Shown here: piece after piece, positions 1 to 8,527 of the stretch
How positions within the stretch are numbered: the first letter of the stretch is position 1
How the letters are laid out: every line of letters begins with the position of its first letter
NCBI RefSeq assembly: GCF_020687745.1
Contig: NZ_JAJEWK010000008.1
Coordinates: 124,001-188,000, forward strand
Length of the DNA: 64,000 bases
DNA from: Chryseobacterium sp. MFBS3-17
Lineage (GTDB): Bacteria; Bacteroidota; Bacteroidia; Flavobacteriales; Weeksellaceae
Reading direction: 5' to 3'
Notes under the pieces: generated by a model
Databases searched by the model: none
What the model saw: only the letters and a program-made list of their open reading frames with translations
Told to the model about the DNA's origin: nothing
Program-made: the position numbers and the translations under genes

Positions 1-1428
1 TTTTACAATGTGAGGGGTGTAATACCAGCCTTTATTGGCAATGGCTGCCATTCCATTGGCCAGTTGCAGTGGGGTGAGCATCACATCTCCCTGACCCATT
101 CCGTTGAAAACGGCACCGGTAGAGAGCGGGCTCCAGTTTTTGGTTTTGGCTCTTTTTTCATAGAATTCACCACTCGGGATTCTGCCGGGTACACCGGTAG
201 CCAGGTCATTATTTAGATAAACGCCAAAGCCGAAACTCTCCATTATTTTTTTCCATTCATCCACACCTTTTGACGGGTTACCCGGATATTTCCCGACGAT
301 GGCCAGAAAAGCATAGGAAAAATAACAGTTACTGGATACCCGGATGGCCGGTACCAGCGGATCTGCGCCACCGTGACCTTTGATGCGCAAACCTTTATAG
401 TTGAAACCGCCGCCACACGGAAAAATCGTGTTTTCGTCCATCACGCCCATTTGCATCCCGGCAAGGGCCGTAAACATTTTGAATGTGGAGCCGGGCATGT
501 GTGCAGATTGTGTAGAGCGGTCGAACATGGGTTTATTAAAATCGTCCCGCAATAGTTTGTTGATTTCTTTGGATTTGTTGGGTCCGGTAAAGAGTTTGGG
601 GTCAATGTCCGGACCTGTAGCCAGCACCAGAATTTCACCTGTTTTGGGATCGAGTGCCACTATGGCGCCGCGTTTGTTCACCATCATTTCCTCGGCCATT
701 CTTTGCAGGTCATAATCAATGGTAAGTGTAATATCTTTTCCGGTGACCTCTTCCTTGTCCAGTTCGCCGTCTTTATAGGAGCCAATATCCCGGAGTTTGA
801 TGTCTTTCTGGATGTAGCGCATGCCTTTTTCGCCGCGCAGTTGTTTTTCGTAAGACTTTTCTACGCCCGATTTTCCGATGTTATCTCCCGGGCGATAATA
901 GAGGGAATCTTTTTTAATGTCGCTTTCGTTTACCTCATTAGTATACCCCAGCAGGTTACCGGAGGTGGACACTTCGTACTGGCGCTGTGGTCTCTGTACA
1001 ATATTAAATGCAGGATATTTAAAGATGATTTCCTGTATTCTGGCCACTTCTTCCCGGCTCAGGTTCTTCATGAAAGTCATGGGGGTGAGCTTGGAATAAT
1101 ATTTTTCGTTGCGTATGGCTTCTATTTTTTCTTCGAATTCTTTTTTGGTGAGGCCTGCCAGACTGCAAAATCCCATCGTGTCGAAATCCGGACGCATAAG
1201 CGCCTGCGTGAAGGAAATTTCATAAGCCGGCTGGTTGCCCACCAGAATCTTACCGTTTCGGTCAAATATCACTCCCCGCTGCGGAATAATGTATTCTGTT
1301 TTAATGGAAGTATTGGCAGCATTGAGTGCGTACCGGTCTGTGAAGAGCTGCAAATACGCCAGCCTTGCTATAAAAATTACAGCAATAAGAATTAATATCG
1401 AAACAATTTTGAGATATTGTGGCTTCAC
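1..1428 (-). CDS. mrdA: Penicillin-binding protein 2 (peptidoglycan D,D-transpeptidase), partial
   Basis: This is the transpeptidase of the elongasome that cross-links septum-independent wall. About 476 codons are visible and the 3' end lies beyond the window edge. The start is GTG at 1428, overlapping the mreD stop by 4 bp (GTGA), and it begins MKPQYLKIVSIL with a single N-terminal membrane anchor at about residues 7-25. The active-site SxxK (S-T-F-K, residue 314, codon at 487-489) and the SxN (S-S-N, residues 365-367) are both present. The KTG box would lie outside the window. It is the last visible gene of the mreBCD operon, the usual arrangement for PBP2. The identification is firm; only the C-terminal part is missing. 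Confidence 0.93.
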   Translation of the reverse strand, partial: MKPQYLKIVSILILIAVIFIARLAYLQLFTDRYALNAANTSIKTEYIIPQRGVIFDRNGKILVGNQPAYEISFTQALMRPDFDTMGFCSLAGLTKKEFEEKIEAIRNEKYYSKLTPMTFMKNLSREEVARIQEIIFKYPAFNIVQRPQRQYEVSTSGNLLGYTNEVNESDIKKDSLYYRPGDNIGKSGVEKSYEKQLRGEKGMRYIQKDIKLRDIGSYKDGELDKEEVTGKDITLTIDYDLQRMAEEMMVNKRGAIVALDPKTGEILVLATGPDIDPKLFTGPNKSKEINKLLRDDFNKPMFDRSTQSAHMPGSTFKMFTALAGMQMGVMDENTIFPCGGGFNYKGLRIKGHGGADPLVPAIRVSSNCYFSYAFLAIVGKYPGNPSKGVDEWKKIMESFGFGVYLNNDLATGVPGRIPSGEFYEKRAKTKNWSPLSTGAVFNGMGQGDVMLTPLQLANGMAAIANKGWYYTPHIVK

Positions 1429-1931
1429 ACCCTTTGTTTAATTTTAAAAATCAAGACGTACAGTATAATAAATACAAACGAAAAAATACTGGATACTAAG
1501 ATATTAAGAAAAATATCAAAAAAACGGCTTAACTTGAAAAATTCAATATACTGTACCATGAACTGATGAAAAAAGATACTGGAAAGTACAAACAGCAGAA
1601 AGCGGGGCCACTGCAGGGTAGAAAAAGTGAAAAAATCAGTGGTGGTATCTGTGGACGTCCGGAAAATCAACGTCCGGAAATAGGCAATTGCCGTAGTCGC
1701 AAAGGCATTGATGCCCCATGTTCCTAAAAACGCATCAATACCCAGTCCCAGCAGAAAGCTGAGGAGTAAAAACTGATACTTATTCCGGAAGAACGGGTAA
1801 AACATCACAAAAACAGGATACAGCACCGGCGTGTACTCACCAAACAGGGTAATGCGGTTCAGTACAAATATTTGCAAAGCGATAAGAAATGCAATAAGAA
1901 TGATGTCTGTAAATAAGGTTCTGCTAATCAT
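1425..1931 (-). CDS. mreD: Rod shape-determining protein MreD
   Basis: A 168-residue, highly hydrophobic protein with about five membrane segments, the size and character of MreD. In the elongasome it helps couple cytoplasmic MreB to membrane and periplasmic wall enzymes. Identification rests mainly on position between mreC and PBP2, because MreD sequences diverge strongly. Its start overlaps the end of mreC by 8 bp and its stop overlaps the PBP2 GTG start by 4 bp, so translation of the three genes is probably coupled. Confidence 0.88.
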   Translation of the reverse strand: MISRTLFTDIILIAFLIALQIFVLNRITLFGEYTPVLYPVFVMFYPFFRNKYQFLLLSFLLGLGIDAFLGTWGINAFATTAIAYFRTLIFRTSTDTTTDFFTFSTLQWPRFLLFVLSSIFFHQFMVQYIEFFKLSRFFDIFLNILVSSIFSFVFIILYVLIFKIKQRV

Positions 1932-2778
1932 TTTCGCGTTTTATGGTGGCAGTAAGGGTATCCTGAATTCTCTCAACCTCGGCTCTTTTCAGATTTTTTA
2001 CCACATAAATTTTGCTCAGGGTGCCCATCTTTTCACTCAGTTCCACAGAAATATCCCAGAATCCGGTCTTGCTGTCTACTTCATAACCGGCTACCGTTCC
2101 AATCATCACGCCTTTCGGGAAGATGGCAGATTTGCCGTCTGTTTCTACTGTGTCTCCCACTTGCAGGGGAACGTATTTCGGAATGTCTGACAAGTGCATA
2201 ATCCGTGAATTTTCGCCCTTCCAGGTAAGTGTTCCGAAGTACCCGGATTTCTTCAGTGATGCGTTCACCCGAATTTTATTCACACTCAGCACAGACTGTA
2301 CCAGTGCATAATCATTGGTGGTGTTGATCACGATTCCTGCTATGCCACGGGGAGCGATTACGCCCATTTTCGGGTACACCCCGTCTCTTCTTCCGCGGTT
2401 GATGGTGAAATAATTATCTTTCCGGTTGATGCTGTTATACACGATTTCGCCATCTACAAAAGTGTAAATCTGGCCGCCGCCCAGGGTGTCATGAACTTTT
2501 CTGAACTCCGGTTTTTTAAGGGCATCTTTTCCATATAATTCCTCCATCAGCGCTTTGTTCTGCGCTACCAGTTCGTCATTAATCTGCTTGAGTTTCAGGT
2601 AAGAAGTCCCTTTGTCTATATAGCCGGATGCCCAAGAATTCAGAGCCGCACTTTGGGCCGCAATCCAGGACTGTTGCATGGTGTTTCGGGTAAAGATGAG
2701 CACTAATGCTATGATTTGCAGCATTATAAAGAACATAAAAAGACCGTTCTTTGAAAATAATCTCATCAAAAATCCCAT
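1924..2778 (-). CDS. mreC: Rod shape-determining protein MreC
   Basis: A 284-residue protein with an N-terminal membrane segment (about residues 10-28), then a helical stretch likely to form the dimerising coiled coil (about 55-90), then the MreC beta-barrel region. The barrel contains the typical phrases NRGRRDGVYPKMGV and GIAGIV. MreC is the periplasmic scaffold that links MreB and MreD to PBP2. It lies 24 bp downstream of mreB on the same strand and overlaps mreD. The length is normal for Bacteroidota MreC. Confidence 0.94.
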   Translation of the reverse strand: MGFLMRLFSKNGLFMFFIMLQIIALVLIFTRNTMQQSWIAAQSAALNSWASGYIDKGTSYLKLKQINDELVAQNKALMEELYGKDALKKPEFRKVHDTLGGGQIYTFVDGEIVYNSINRKDNYFTINRGRRDGVYPKMGVIAPRGIAGIVINTTNDYALVQSVLSVNKIRVNASLKKSGYFGTLTWKGENSRIMHLSDIPKYVPLQVGDTVETDGKSAIFPKGVMIGTVAGYEVDSKTGFWDISVELSEKMGTLSKIYVVKNLKRAEVERIQDTLTATIKREND

Positions 2779-2802
2779 CCCAGATATGCAGTGGTGTTAA
2801 TC

Positions 2803-3828
2803 CTATTTAATCAGGAAGTTAAATTTGTCCATGTTTTTCAGCGCAATTCCGGTGCCGCGTACAACTGCTCTCAGCGGATCTTCGGCTACAAAAACCGGCA
2901 ATCCGGTTTTCTTGTGAAGTCTGTCTGCCAGACCTCTTAGCAACGCTCCGCCTCCGGCCAGATAAATTCCGGTTTTGTAAATATCTGCCGCCAGTTCCGG
3001 TGGCGTAAGGGAAAGGGTTTCCATTACGGCATCTTCTATACGGATAATTGATTTGTCCAGTGCGCGGGCAATTTCTTTATAGCCCACCATAATTTCTTTT
3101 GGTTTACCGGTAATCAGGTCTCTACCCTGTACCGGGATATCTTCCACGTCCACATCCAGTTCTTCCAGTGCGGAGCCTACTTCAATTTTAATTCTCTCGG
3201 AGGTTCTTTCTCCAATGTACAGGTTGTGATGGGTTCTCAGGTAATAGGCGATATCATTGGTAAACACATCTCCTGCAATTTTCACAGATTTGTCACAGAC
3301 AATTCCGCCCAGAGCTACCACCGCAATTTCTGTGGTTCCGCCACCTATGTCAATAATCATATTTCCTTCGGGCTTCTGTACATCAATACCTACCCCTATG
3401 GCAGCCGCCATCGGTTCGTAAATCAGGCGAATTTCCTTGGCATTCACCTTTTGAGCAGAATCCCGTACCGCTCTTTTTTCTACTTCTGTAATGCCGGATG
3501 GAATACAGATAACAATTCTGAGGGCCGGCTGTATGAGTTTTCCTTTGATTCCGGGAATTTTCTTGATGAATTCCTTTATCATGTGCTCAGAAGCGTGGAA
3601 ATCTGCAATGACACCGTCTTTCAGCGGGCGGATGGTTTTTATATCTTCGTGTGTCTTCCCCTGCATGTGCTTGGCCTGTTCTCCTACCGCAATCGGTTTG
3701 CCGGATGAACGCTCTATCGCCACGATAGACGGCTGGTCTATCACGATCTTGTTGTTATGTATAATCAGTGTGTTAGCTGTTCCAAGGTCAATGGCAATTT
3801 CCTGCGTGAACATATCAAATAAACCCAT
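2803..3828 (-). CDS. mreB: Rod shape-determining protein MreB (actin homologue)
   Basis: A 341-residue actin-like ATPase that forms membrane-associated filaments and positions the wall-elongation machine. It carries the phosphate-binding loop AIDLGTANT near the N terminus, the second phosphate motif IDIGGGTTEIAV and the adenosine motif YLAGGGALLRG. The open frame extends to 3888, but the start chosen is ATG 3828 (MGLFDMFTQ). It fits family length and has an AGGAAGAAG sequence just upstream; the extra 20 residues would overlap the promoter. It is the first gene of mreBCD-PBP2, divergent from the SdpAB-like operon. Confidence 0.96.
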   Translation of the reverse strand: MGLFDMFTQEIAIDLGTANTLIIHNNKIVIDQPSIVAIERSSGKPIAVGEQAKHMQGKTHEDIKTIRPLKDGVIADFHASEHMIKEFIKKIPGIKGKLIQPALRIVICIPSGITEVEKRAVRDSAQKVNAKEIRLIYEPMAAAIGVGIDVQKPEGNMIIDIGGGTTEIAVVALGGIVCDKSVKIAGDVFTNDIAYYLRTHHNLYIGERTSERIKIEVGSALEELDVDVEDIPVQGRDLITGKPKEIMVGYKEIARALDKSIIRIEDAVMETLSLTPPELAADIYKTGIYLAGGGALLRGLADRLHKKTGLPVFVAEDPLRAVVRGTGIALKNMDKFNFLIK

Positions 3829-3865
3829 AATCTTCTTCCTGTTTCTAATGTATAAATCAAGTGCA

Positions 3866-3873
3866 CAAAGATA
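3866..3873 (-). promoter_or_regulatory. -7 element for the mre operon
   Basis: TATCTTTG on the minus strand matches the Bacteroidota -7 consensus TAnnTTTG and ends 37 bp before the mreB ATG. The -33 position holds only a weak TTTT match, so only the -7 box is supported. Confidence 0.45.
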
Positions 3874-3961
3874 TAAATTTAGAACCATTCTAAAACTTGT
3901 AGAATGGCAATTTTTGGTTAAAGTTTTATTAAAATTTAGTGTGAAAATGAGAGATATCCAT

Positions 3962-3969
3962 TAGTTTTG
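3962..3969 (+). promoter_or_regulatory. -7 element for the SdpAB-like operon
   Basis: TAGTTTTG fits TAnnTTTG and lies 15 bp before the first gene of the plus-strand operon, divergent from the mre promoter. No convincing -33 box was found. Confidence 0.4.
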
Positions 3970-3984
3970 TACTGATTTTATGAA

Positions 3985-4245
3985 ATGAAGCGTCGCAGGT
4001 ATATAGTTCCACTGATCATTGTTTTTGGCCTCATGCTGACCATGATCCTGATTCCGGGGTTAACTTTCGTAGTGCGGGAAATTGCTTTGGTCTTGCTTCT
4101 GCTTGCTCAGGTTTTCATCATACGCGGCGGTTACCGGCATGGAGTAATCAGTGGGAGAGCCGTCTGGCGGATGGTTGTGGTCAGTGTTCTGCTGGTGCTC
4201 GTCATCTTTTTGCTGACAGTTTTTGGGAATCAAATAACCTATTGA
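3985..4245 (+). CDS. Small membrane protein, first gene of the SdpAB-like operon
   Basis: An 86-residue protein that begins MKRRRY and has three hydrophobic stretches (about residues 7-24, 26-46 and 60-80) separated by short basic loops. I do not recognise a family. The first hydrophobic stretch has no obvious signal-peptidase site, so it looks like an integral membrane protein and not a secreted precursor. It overlaps the start of the SdpA homologue by 4 bp (ATTATGA region), which argues that it belongs to the same functional unit. By position it could be an immunity or accessory factor for a peptide system; this is inference only. The start at 3985 follows an in-frame-unrelated ATG at 3980 that ends immediately. 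Confidence 0.6.
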   Translation: MKRRRYIVPLIIVFGLMLTMILIPGLTFVVREIALVLLLLAQVFIIRGGYRHGVISGRAVWRMVVVSVLLVLVIFLLTVFGNQITY

Positions 4246-4754
4246 TTATGAGTTCTTTTCGCGCTTATTTTCGGCTTGCTCTTTTCGCGGTTTTCATTGC
4301 GCTGCTGATCTTGTTGAATTCCGGATTGCAGCTGAATGATGAAGTGTCTGTAAAACGAAATATTCTGAAAATATTTCCTCAGGGTTGGATTTTGTTTATG
4401 AACCCGGAACTGAAGGATACTTATGTGCTGTACGAAGCAAATGCCGGAAAATGGTCAAAGGTCACCCTTAAAAACGCAGAGGCCGGGAATCTCTTCGGCA
4501 TCTCCCGGAAAGCCCGGAAAATCGATTATGAAAGACAGTGGTTTAATCATCATATTGCAGACAGTCTGTGGACTGCACATGCGGATCCGGAGCAGGTGCC
4601 TCCTGGTGTCCGTGAAATCACTGTGAAGAAGCATCCGTTTTTTACTTTTCTGAAAGAAGGCCGTTATCTGCTGGTCAAAATTAACCACCGGCTGCCGGTT
4701 TCCGGAAAGCTTCTCAATAAGTCTTGTCAATCCGTCATCATCCAATGCGAATAA
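4242..4754 (+). CDS. SdpA-family antimicrobial peptide system protein
   Basis: A 170-residue protein with one N-terminal membrane segment (about residues 9-26) followed by an extracytoplasmic domain. The phrase KIFPQGWILFMNPELKD matches the family hallmark FPQGWxFFxxNP of SdpA. In Bacillus subtilis, SdpA and SdpB are needed to mature the SdpC precursor into the SDP killing peptide. The next gene is an SdpB homologue and the stop/start are fused (TAATG at 4752-4756), so the pair is probably co-translated. Two in-frame starts exist (MIMSSF); the second lies 6 bp downstream. No SdpC-like precursor was recognised nearby. Confidence 0.78.
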   Translation: MIMSSFRAYFRLALFAVFIALLILLNSGLQLNDEVSVKRNILKIFPQGWILFMNPELKDTYVLYEANAGKWSKVTLKNAEAGNLFGISRKARKIDYERQWFNHHIADSLWTAHADPEQVPPGVREITVKKHPFFTFLKEGRYLLVKINHRLPVSGKLLNKSCQSVIIQCE

Positions 4755-5635
4755 TGGTTGTGAAATCTGTTTTTACTCAGGTATATGGTTTGGGAAGGTC
4801 GCTGCTGGCCCTCAGCTTATGGTGTACCCTGATTTTCAGTGGCAGTGAAACATTGTTTCCGCCGGTGCACATGGATTTTCTGGATGGTGAGAGTCTGCTG
4901 GTGAAACTTAATATTTTCTATATTTTCCGTGAAAACCTTCTGGTTGCCAAAGTGTTATCCTCTGTAGTGCTGTGGGGTGTTATCCTCGGCTGGTATCCCA
5001 GAGTTACGGGAGTTTTGCATTGGTGGCTCACGCTCAATTTTTACAGCGCAAGCTATATCCTGGAGGGGGGAGATCAGTTAATGACCATTGCCACCTTTCT
5101 TCTTGTTCCGGTCACACTGCTGGACCGGCGCACCAATCACTGGCAGCAGGAGGTGATGCAGTCACCGGCCGAATTGTGGACCGGACGCCTGGCGTTATTT
5201 TTAATCCGCTTGCAGGTAGCTGTGGTGTATTTCATTGCGGCAGCAGGCAAACTGATCCGGGTGGCCGAATGGCGGGACGGAACAGCCCTGTATTATCATT
5301 TTAATGACGAGGTGTACGGTGCGCCTCCGTATCTGCTCCGGCCTTTCAACTGGATTTTTGAATCAGAAGGCATACTGATGGTGATGACCTGGTCGGTGTT
5401 GCTTTTTGAATTTCTGATGGCTGCGGCGTTGTTTATGAATGTGAAAATCCGCCGGAAATTGTGGCTGCCTGCAGTGTTGTTTCATTTGGCTATTGCGCTG
5501 GTTCACGGGTTGTTTTCATTTTTCCTGGTCATGATGGGAATGCTGGTGTTTTATCTTTGGGATCCAGGTTTCCGGATGGCGTTTCCTGGGGTACAAAAGA
5601 CTGATAAGCATCACCCCGCAGAGGGCGTTTATTAA
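4754..5635 (+). CDS. SdpB-family multipass membrane protein (HTTM-like)
   Basis: About 293 residues and many membrane segments. It contains the SdpB/HTTM-like signature GVLHWWLTLNFYSAS followed by LEGGDQLM and a later Asp/Arg-rich loop (LLDRRTNHW). HTTM proteins are related to the vitamin-K-dependent carboxylase membrane domain. SdpB is required for SDP peptide maturation in B. subtilis. The open frame reaches 4724, but ATG 4754 is preferred because it overlaps the sdpA stop as TAATG; ATG 4745 is also possible. No obvious terminator was seen after it, and the hemA promoter follows. Confidence 0.8.
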   Translation: MVVKSVFTQVYGLGRSLLALSLWCTLIFSGSETLFPPVHMDFLDGESLLVKLNIFYIFRENLLVAKVLSSVVLWGVILGWYPRVTGVLHWWLTLNFYSASYILEGGDQLMTIATFLLVPVTLLDRRTNHWQQEVMQSPAELWTGRLALFLIRLQVAVVYFIAAAGKLIRVAEWRDGTALYYHFNDEVYGAPPYLLRPFNWIFESEGILMVMTWSVLLFEFLMAAALFMNVKIRRKLWLPAVLFHLAIALVHGLFSFFLVMMGMLVFYLWDPGFRMAFPGVQKTDKHHPAEGVY

Positions 5636-5647
5636 TTAAAATTTGCG

Positions 5648-5655
5648 TATTTTTG
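5648..5655 (+). promoter_or_regulatory. -7 element for the hem operon
   Basis: TATTTTTG matches TAnnTTTG and ends 10 bp before the hemA ATG, predicting a very short leader. A partial TTT-rich -33 match (about 5628-5630) sits 17 bp upstream. Confidence 0.4.
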
Positions 5656-5665
5656 CGGTTGCACT

Positions 5666-6940
5666 ATGAACCAGCTTTCGGATATACATAAAACCTCGAA
5701 TTTTGCGGTGTTAAGTGTCAGTTATGAGAAGGCTGATGCCGAAACCAGAGGCAAATTTGCTTTTTTCGAGGAGCATATTAAAGATTTTGTACACTCCCTG
5801 CATAATGAAAATGTAGGGGATGCTTTTGTGGTATCTACCTGTAACCGTACGGAAATCTACACCACCTCTCCAAATTATCTGCTGGTAGCCGAAGAGTTTT
5901 GCAAAACAACAGGGGTCAGCTTTACGGATTTTCTTCATTTTGCCAATATTTATACCCGCGAAGAGGCACTGAATCACCTGTTCCGTGTGGCCGGAGGTTT
6001 AGAAAGTCAGATCATCGGCGATTTTGAAATCATCGGGCAGATTAAAAATGCTTACAACCGTTTCAAAAAGGAGAAAGATAAAAGCAATCCCTATCTGGAA
6101 AGAGCCATTAACTCTGCCATTCAGATATCCAAGAAAATTAAAAATGAAACCGGCATCTCCAATGGTGCAGCCTCAGTTTCCTACGCTGCTGTCCATTATA
6201 TTCTTAATCATCAAAAACAACTGGCAGACAAAAATATTTTGCTGCTGGGTACCGGTGAGATTGGTCAGAATACCGTAGAAAATCTGCTGAAACATATTTT
6301 TGAACCCAATGTAAAGGTGATGAACCGTTCGCTGGAAAAAGCTGCAAAGATCTCAGAAAAATACAATATTCCCCACATGGCACTGGATTTTCTGGACGAT
6401 GAACTGAAACAGACCGATATCCTGATTGTAGCCACTGGCGCAGCACATCCCATTATCAATAAATCCCATTTCCCGAACGGGAAGGAAACCCTGGTGATTG
6501 ACCTGGCGATTCCGCATAATGTAGATAAAAACGTGACCGAGAATCCGAATGTGAAACTGGTAGATGTGGATCAACTTTCCGCACACATTCAGGAAACCAT
6601 GGCACAGCGCAAAAAAGAAATTCCCAAAGCAGAGGAAATCATCAAGGAAATGACCCGTGATTTTACCGAATGGGAACAAAACCGTAAAATGGCACCGAAA
6701 ATACACCATTTCAAAGCTGTTCTGAAAAATATGGAACGCAACGAAATGCACAATATACACCGCAAGCACCGCTATATAGACGTAGAGGACATGGAGCTTA
6801 CAGACAAACTGATTCAGAAAATTACCAACCGCTTCGCGAAATACATCATTGACCATCCGTGGAAGGCAGACGAAGTGAGCAAACTGATGCACGAAATTTT
6901 AGTGGAACAACCTCATAATGAATTCAATGAAAAGCATTAA
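5666..6940 (+). CDS. hemA: Glutamyl-tRNA reductase
   Basis: A 424-residue enzyme that reduces glutamyl-tRNA to glutamate-1-semialdehyde, the first committed step of C5-pathway haem synthesis. The catalytic cysteine is C59 in the invariant STCNRTEIY. The shikimate-dehydrogenase-like NADPH domain follows (LLLGTGEIGQNTVENL), then the C-terminal helical dimerisation domain. The substrate-recognition phrase GGLESQIIGD is intact. It is the first gene of a tight hemA-hemC-hemD-hemE operon and its 3' end overlaps hemC. Confidence 0.97.
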   Translation: MNQLSDIHKTSNFAVLSVSYEKADAETRGKFAFFEEHIKDFVHSLHNENVGDAFVVSTCNRTEIYTTSPNYLLVAEEFCKTTGVSFTDFLHFANIYTREEALNHLFRVAGGLESQIIGDFEIIGQIKNAYNRFKKEKDKSNPYLERAINSAIQISKKIKNETGISNGAASVSYAAVHYILNHQKQLADKNILLLGTGEIGQNTVENLLKHIFEPNVKVMNRSLEKAAKISEKYNIPHMALDFLDDELKQTDILIVATGAAHPIINKSHFPNGKETLVIDLAIPHNVDKNVTENPNVKLVDVDQLSAHIQETMAQRKKEIPKAEEIIKEMTRDFTEWEQNRKMAPKIHHFKAVLKNMERNEMHNIHRKHRYIDVEDMELTDKLIQKITNRFAKYIIDHPWKADEVSKLMHEILVEQPHNEFNEKH

Positions 6941-7841
6941 AATAGGCACCAGAAATTCGCCGCTGGCCATGTGGCAGGCGCGGGAAGTAGCCAGACATCT
7001 GCAGAACCTGAACCACAAAACTGAAATTGTACCCATCATTTCATCCGGCGATAAAAATCTGACCCAGCCGTTATACGCCATGGGGATTACCGGCATTTTT
7101 ACCCGGGATCTGGATGCAGCCCTGCTGAATGGTGAAATAGACATTGCCGTGCATTCCCTGAAAGATGTGCCCACCCAGCTGCCCGAAAATATAGAACTGG
7201 TTGCCTATCTGCCGCGTGATTTCAGACAAGATGTGCTGGTGAGGAAAAGCAGTGCGGCAGATAAACCGCTCAAAGATCTGAAAGTGGCTACCAGCAGCCT
7301 GCGCAGAAGAGCATTCTGGCTGAAAGAGTTTCCCGGAACAGAATTTTCAGACATCCGCGGAAATGTGCAAACCCGACTTCAAAAACTGGAAGATCTGGAT
7401 TTTGACGCCACTATTTTTTCGCTGGCAGGCATCAAAAGAATGAATCTGAATCTGGAATATGAAGAGTTACCGATCATGATTTCTGCTCCTGCACAAGGAG
7501 TGGTTGCAGTAGCGGGACGTGCTGATAATGAGGAAGTAAACCAAATGCTGAGACAGATTACCCATGCCGAAACAGAATTATGTGTAAAGATAGAACGAAA
7601 TTTCCTGAATGCGCTAGAGGGTGGCTGTACCGCTCCCATAGGTGCATTTGCAGAATGCCTAGAAAATGAAATCCGTTTTACAGGCAGACTGTGCTCGCTG
7701 GATGGTAAAAATTGCATTGATGTAGATGAAATTTTCGCTCCGGAGCCGCATCGTGATTATGGTAAGGAAATCGCAGATAAAGTTTTGGACAATGGCGGTC
7801 GCCAGTTAATGGAAGAAATTAAAAAATCACTGAAGGATTAG
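6927..7841 (+). CDS. hemC: Porphobilinogen deaminase (hydroxymethylbilane synthase)
   Basis: About 304 residues. It polymerises four porphobilinogens into hydroxymethylbilane. It starts KIGTRNSPLAMWQA, has the basic substrate-binding segment ATSSLRRRAF, and has the cofactor-attachment cysteine in LEGGCTAPIG. The open frame begins at 6918 (MNSMKS), but ATG 6927 gives the usual family N terminus. Either start overlaps the end of hemA, so translation is coupled. It is followed 11 bp later by hemD. Confidence 0.96.
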   Translation: MKSIKIGTRNSPLAMWQAREVARHLQNLNHKTEIVPIISSGDKNLTQPLYAMGITGIFTRDLDAALLNGEIDIAVHSLKDVPTQLPENIELVAYLPRDFRQDVLVRKSSAADKPLKDLKVATSSLRRRAFWLKEFPGTEFSDIRGNVQTRLQKLEDLDFDATIFSLAGIKRMNLNLEYEELPIMISAPAQGVVAVAGRADNEEVNQMLRQITHAETELCVKIERNFLNALEGGCTAPIGAFAECLENEIRFTGRLCSLDGKNCIDVDEIFAPEPHRDYGKEIADKVLDNGGRQLMEEIKKSLKD

Positions 7842-7852
7842 TTTTTACGGTA

Positions 7853-8527
7853 ATGAAGGTTTTATTTGCCAAAAAAAGAGTAGATAAAAAGATGATTTCC
7901 GAGAAATTCGGGAATCGTTTTTCATATGATGTGGTAGATGTGATTAAAATGAAACCACTGGCCGTTCAGCCTTTTGATCTGAAGAACAAGTCCCTGATTT
8001 TCACAAGCGTGAATGCCGTGGATTCTTTTTTCAATAATGGTTTTAAGCCTAATGAAGATTTTACCGATAAAAATTATAACCGGATCTATTGTGTAGGTCC
8101 CAAAACTAAACGGAAGCTTCGGCAGTATGGTTTCGGCTCTTTTAAAATGAAACGACATGCCCAGGAACTCTCAGAATTTATTATCGAAAATTCAGCCAAA
8201 GAACAATTCCTGCATTTCTGTGGAAATCTGGCGCTGGATGTGCTGAATAAGACCCTGCCCCTGCAGAATATTTCATATAAAAAAGTCTTTATGTACGAAA
8301 CGGAACTCCTGTATCCCAAGGTGGAAACTTCGTATGATGCCGTAGCGTTTTTCAGCCCCAGCGGCGTACGCAGCTTTGTAAGACATAATTCCATAGAAGG
8401 AAAAGAACTGTTCTCCCTGGGCCACACTACAACTCTGGAGCTCAGAAAGCACACCAAAGATAAAATTTACACCAGTACCGAAAGCCATTTTGAGGATTTA
8501 CTGGAAACAATTATACATCATGATTAA
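7853..8527 (+). CDS. hemD: Uroporphyrinogen-III synthase (hem operon copy)
   Basis: A 224-residue protein of the rapidly evolving HemD family, which cyclises hydroxymethylbilane to uroporphyrinogen III. Recognisable features are the N-terminal [11 protein letters not shown] segment, the mid-protein CGN phrase and the C-terminal [12 protein letters not shown], which matches the FxSPSxV motif. Location between hemC and hemE supports this as the true haem-pathway enzyme. It overlaps hemE by 8 bp. A second HemD-like protein is encoded at 32249-32989. Confidence 0.88.
   Translation: MKVLFAKKRVDKKMISEKFGNRFSYDVVDVIKMKPLAVQPFDLKNKSLIFTSVNAVDSFFNNGFKPNEDFTDKNYNRIYCVGPKTKRKLRQYGFGSFKMKRHAQELSEFIIENSAKEQFLHFCGNLALDVLNKTLPLQNISYKKVFMYETELLYPKVETSYDAVAFFSPSGVRSFVRHNSIEGKELFSLGHTTTLELRKHTKDKIYTSTESHFEDLLETIIHHD

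Noticed and set aside
703..1395. 230-codon plus-strand open frame
   Set aside because: It lies entirely antisense to the PBP2 gene, whose frame carries the catalytic motifs; it has no recognisable protein pattern.
3985..4245. SdpC-type toxin precursor
   Set aside because: The 86-residue product has three membrane segments and no cleavable signal plus mature region, so calling it the toxin is not supported.
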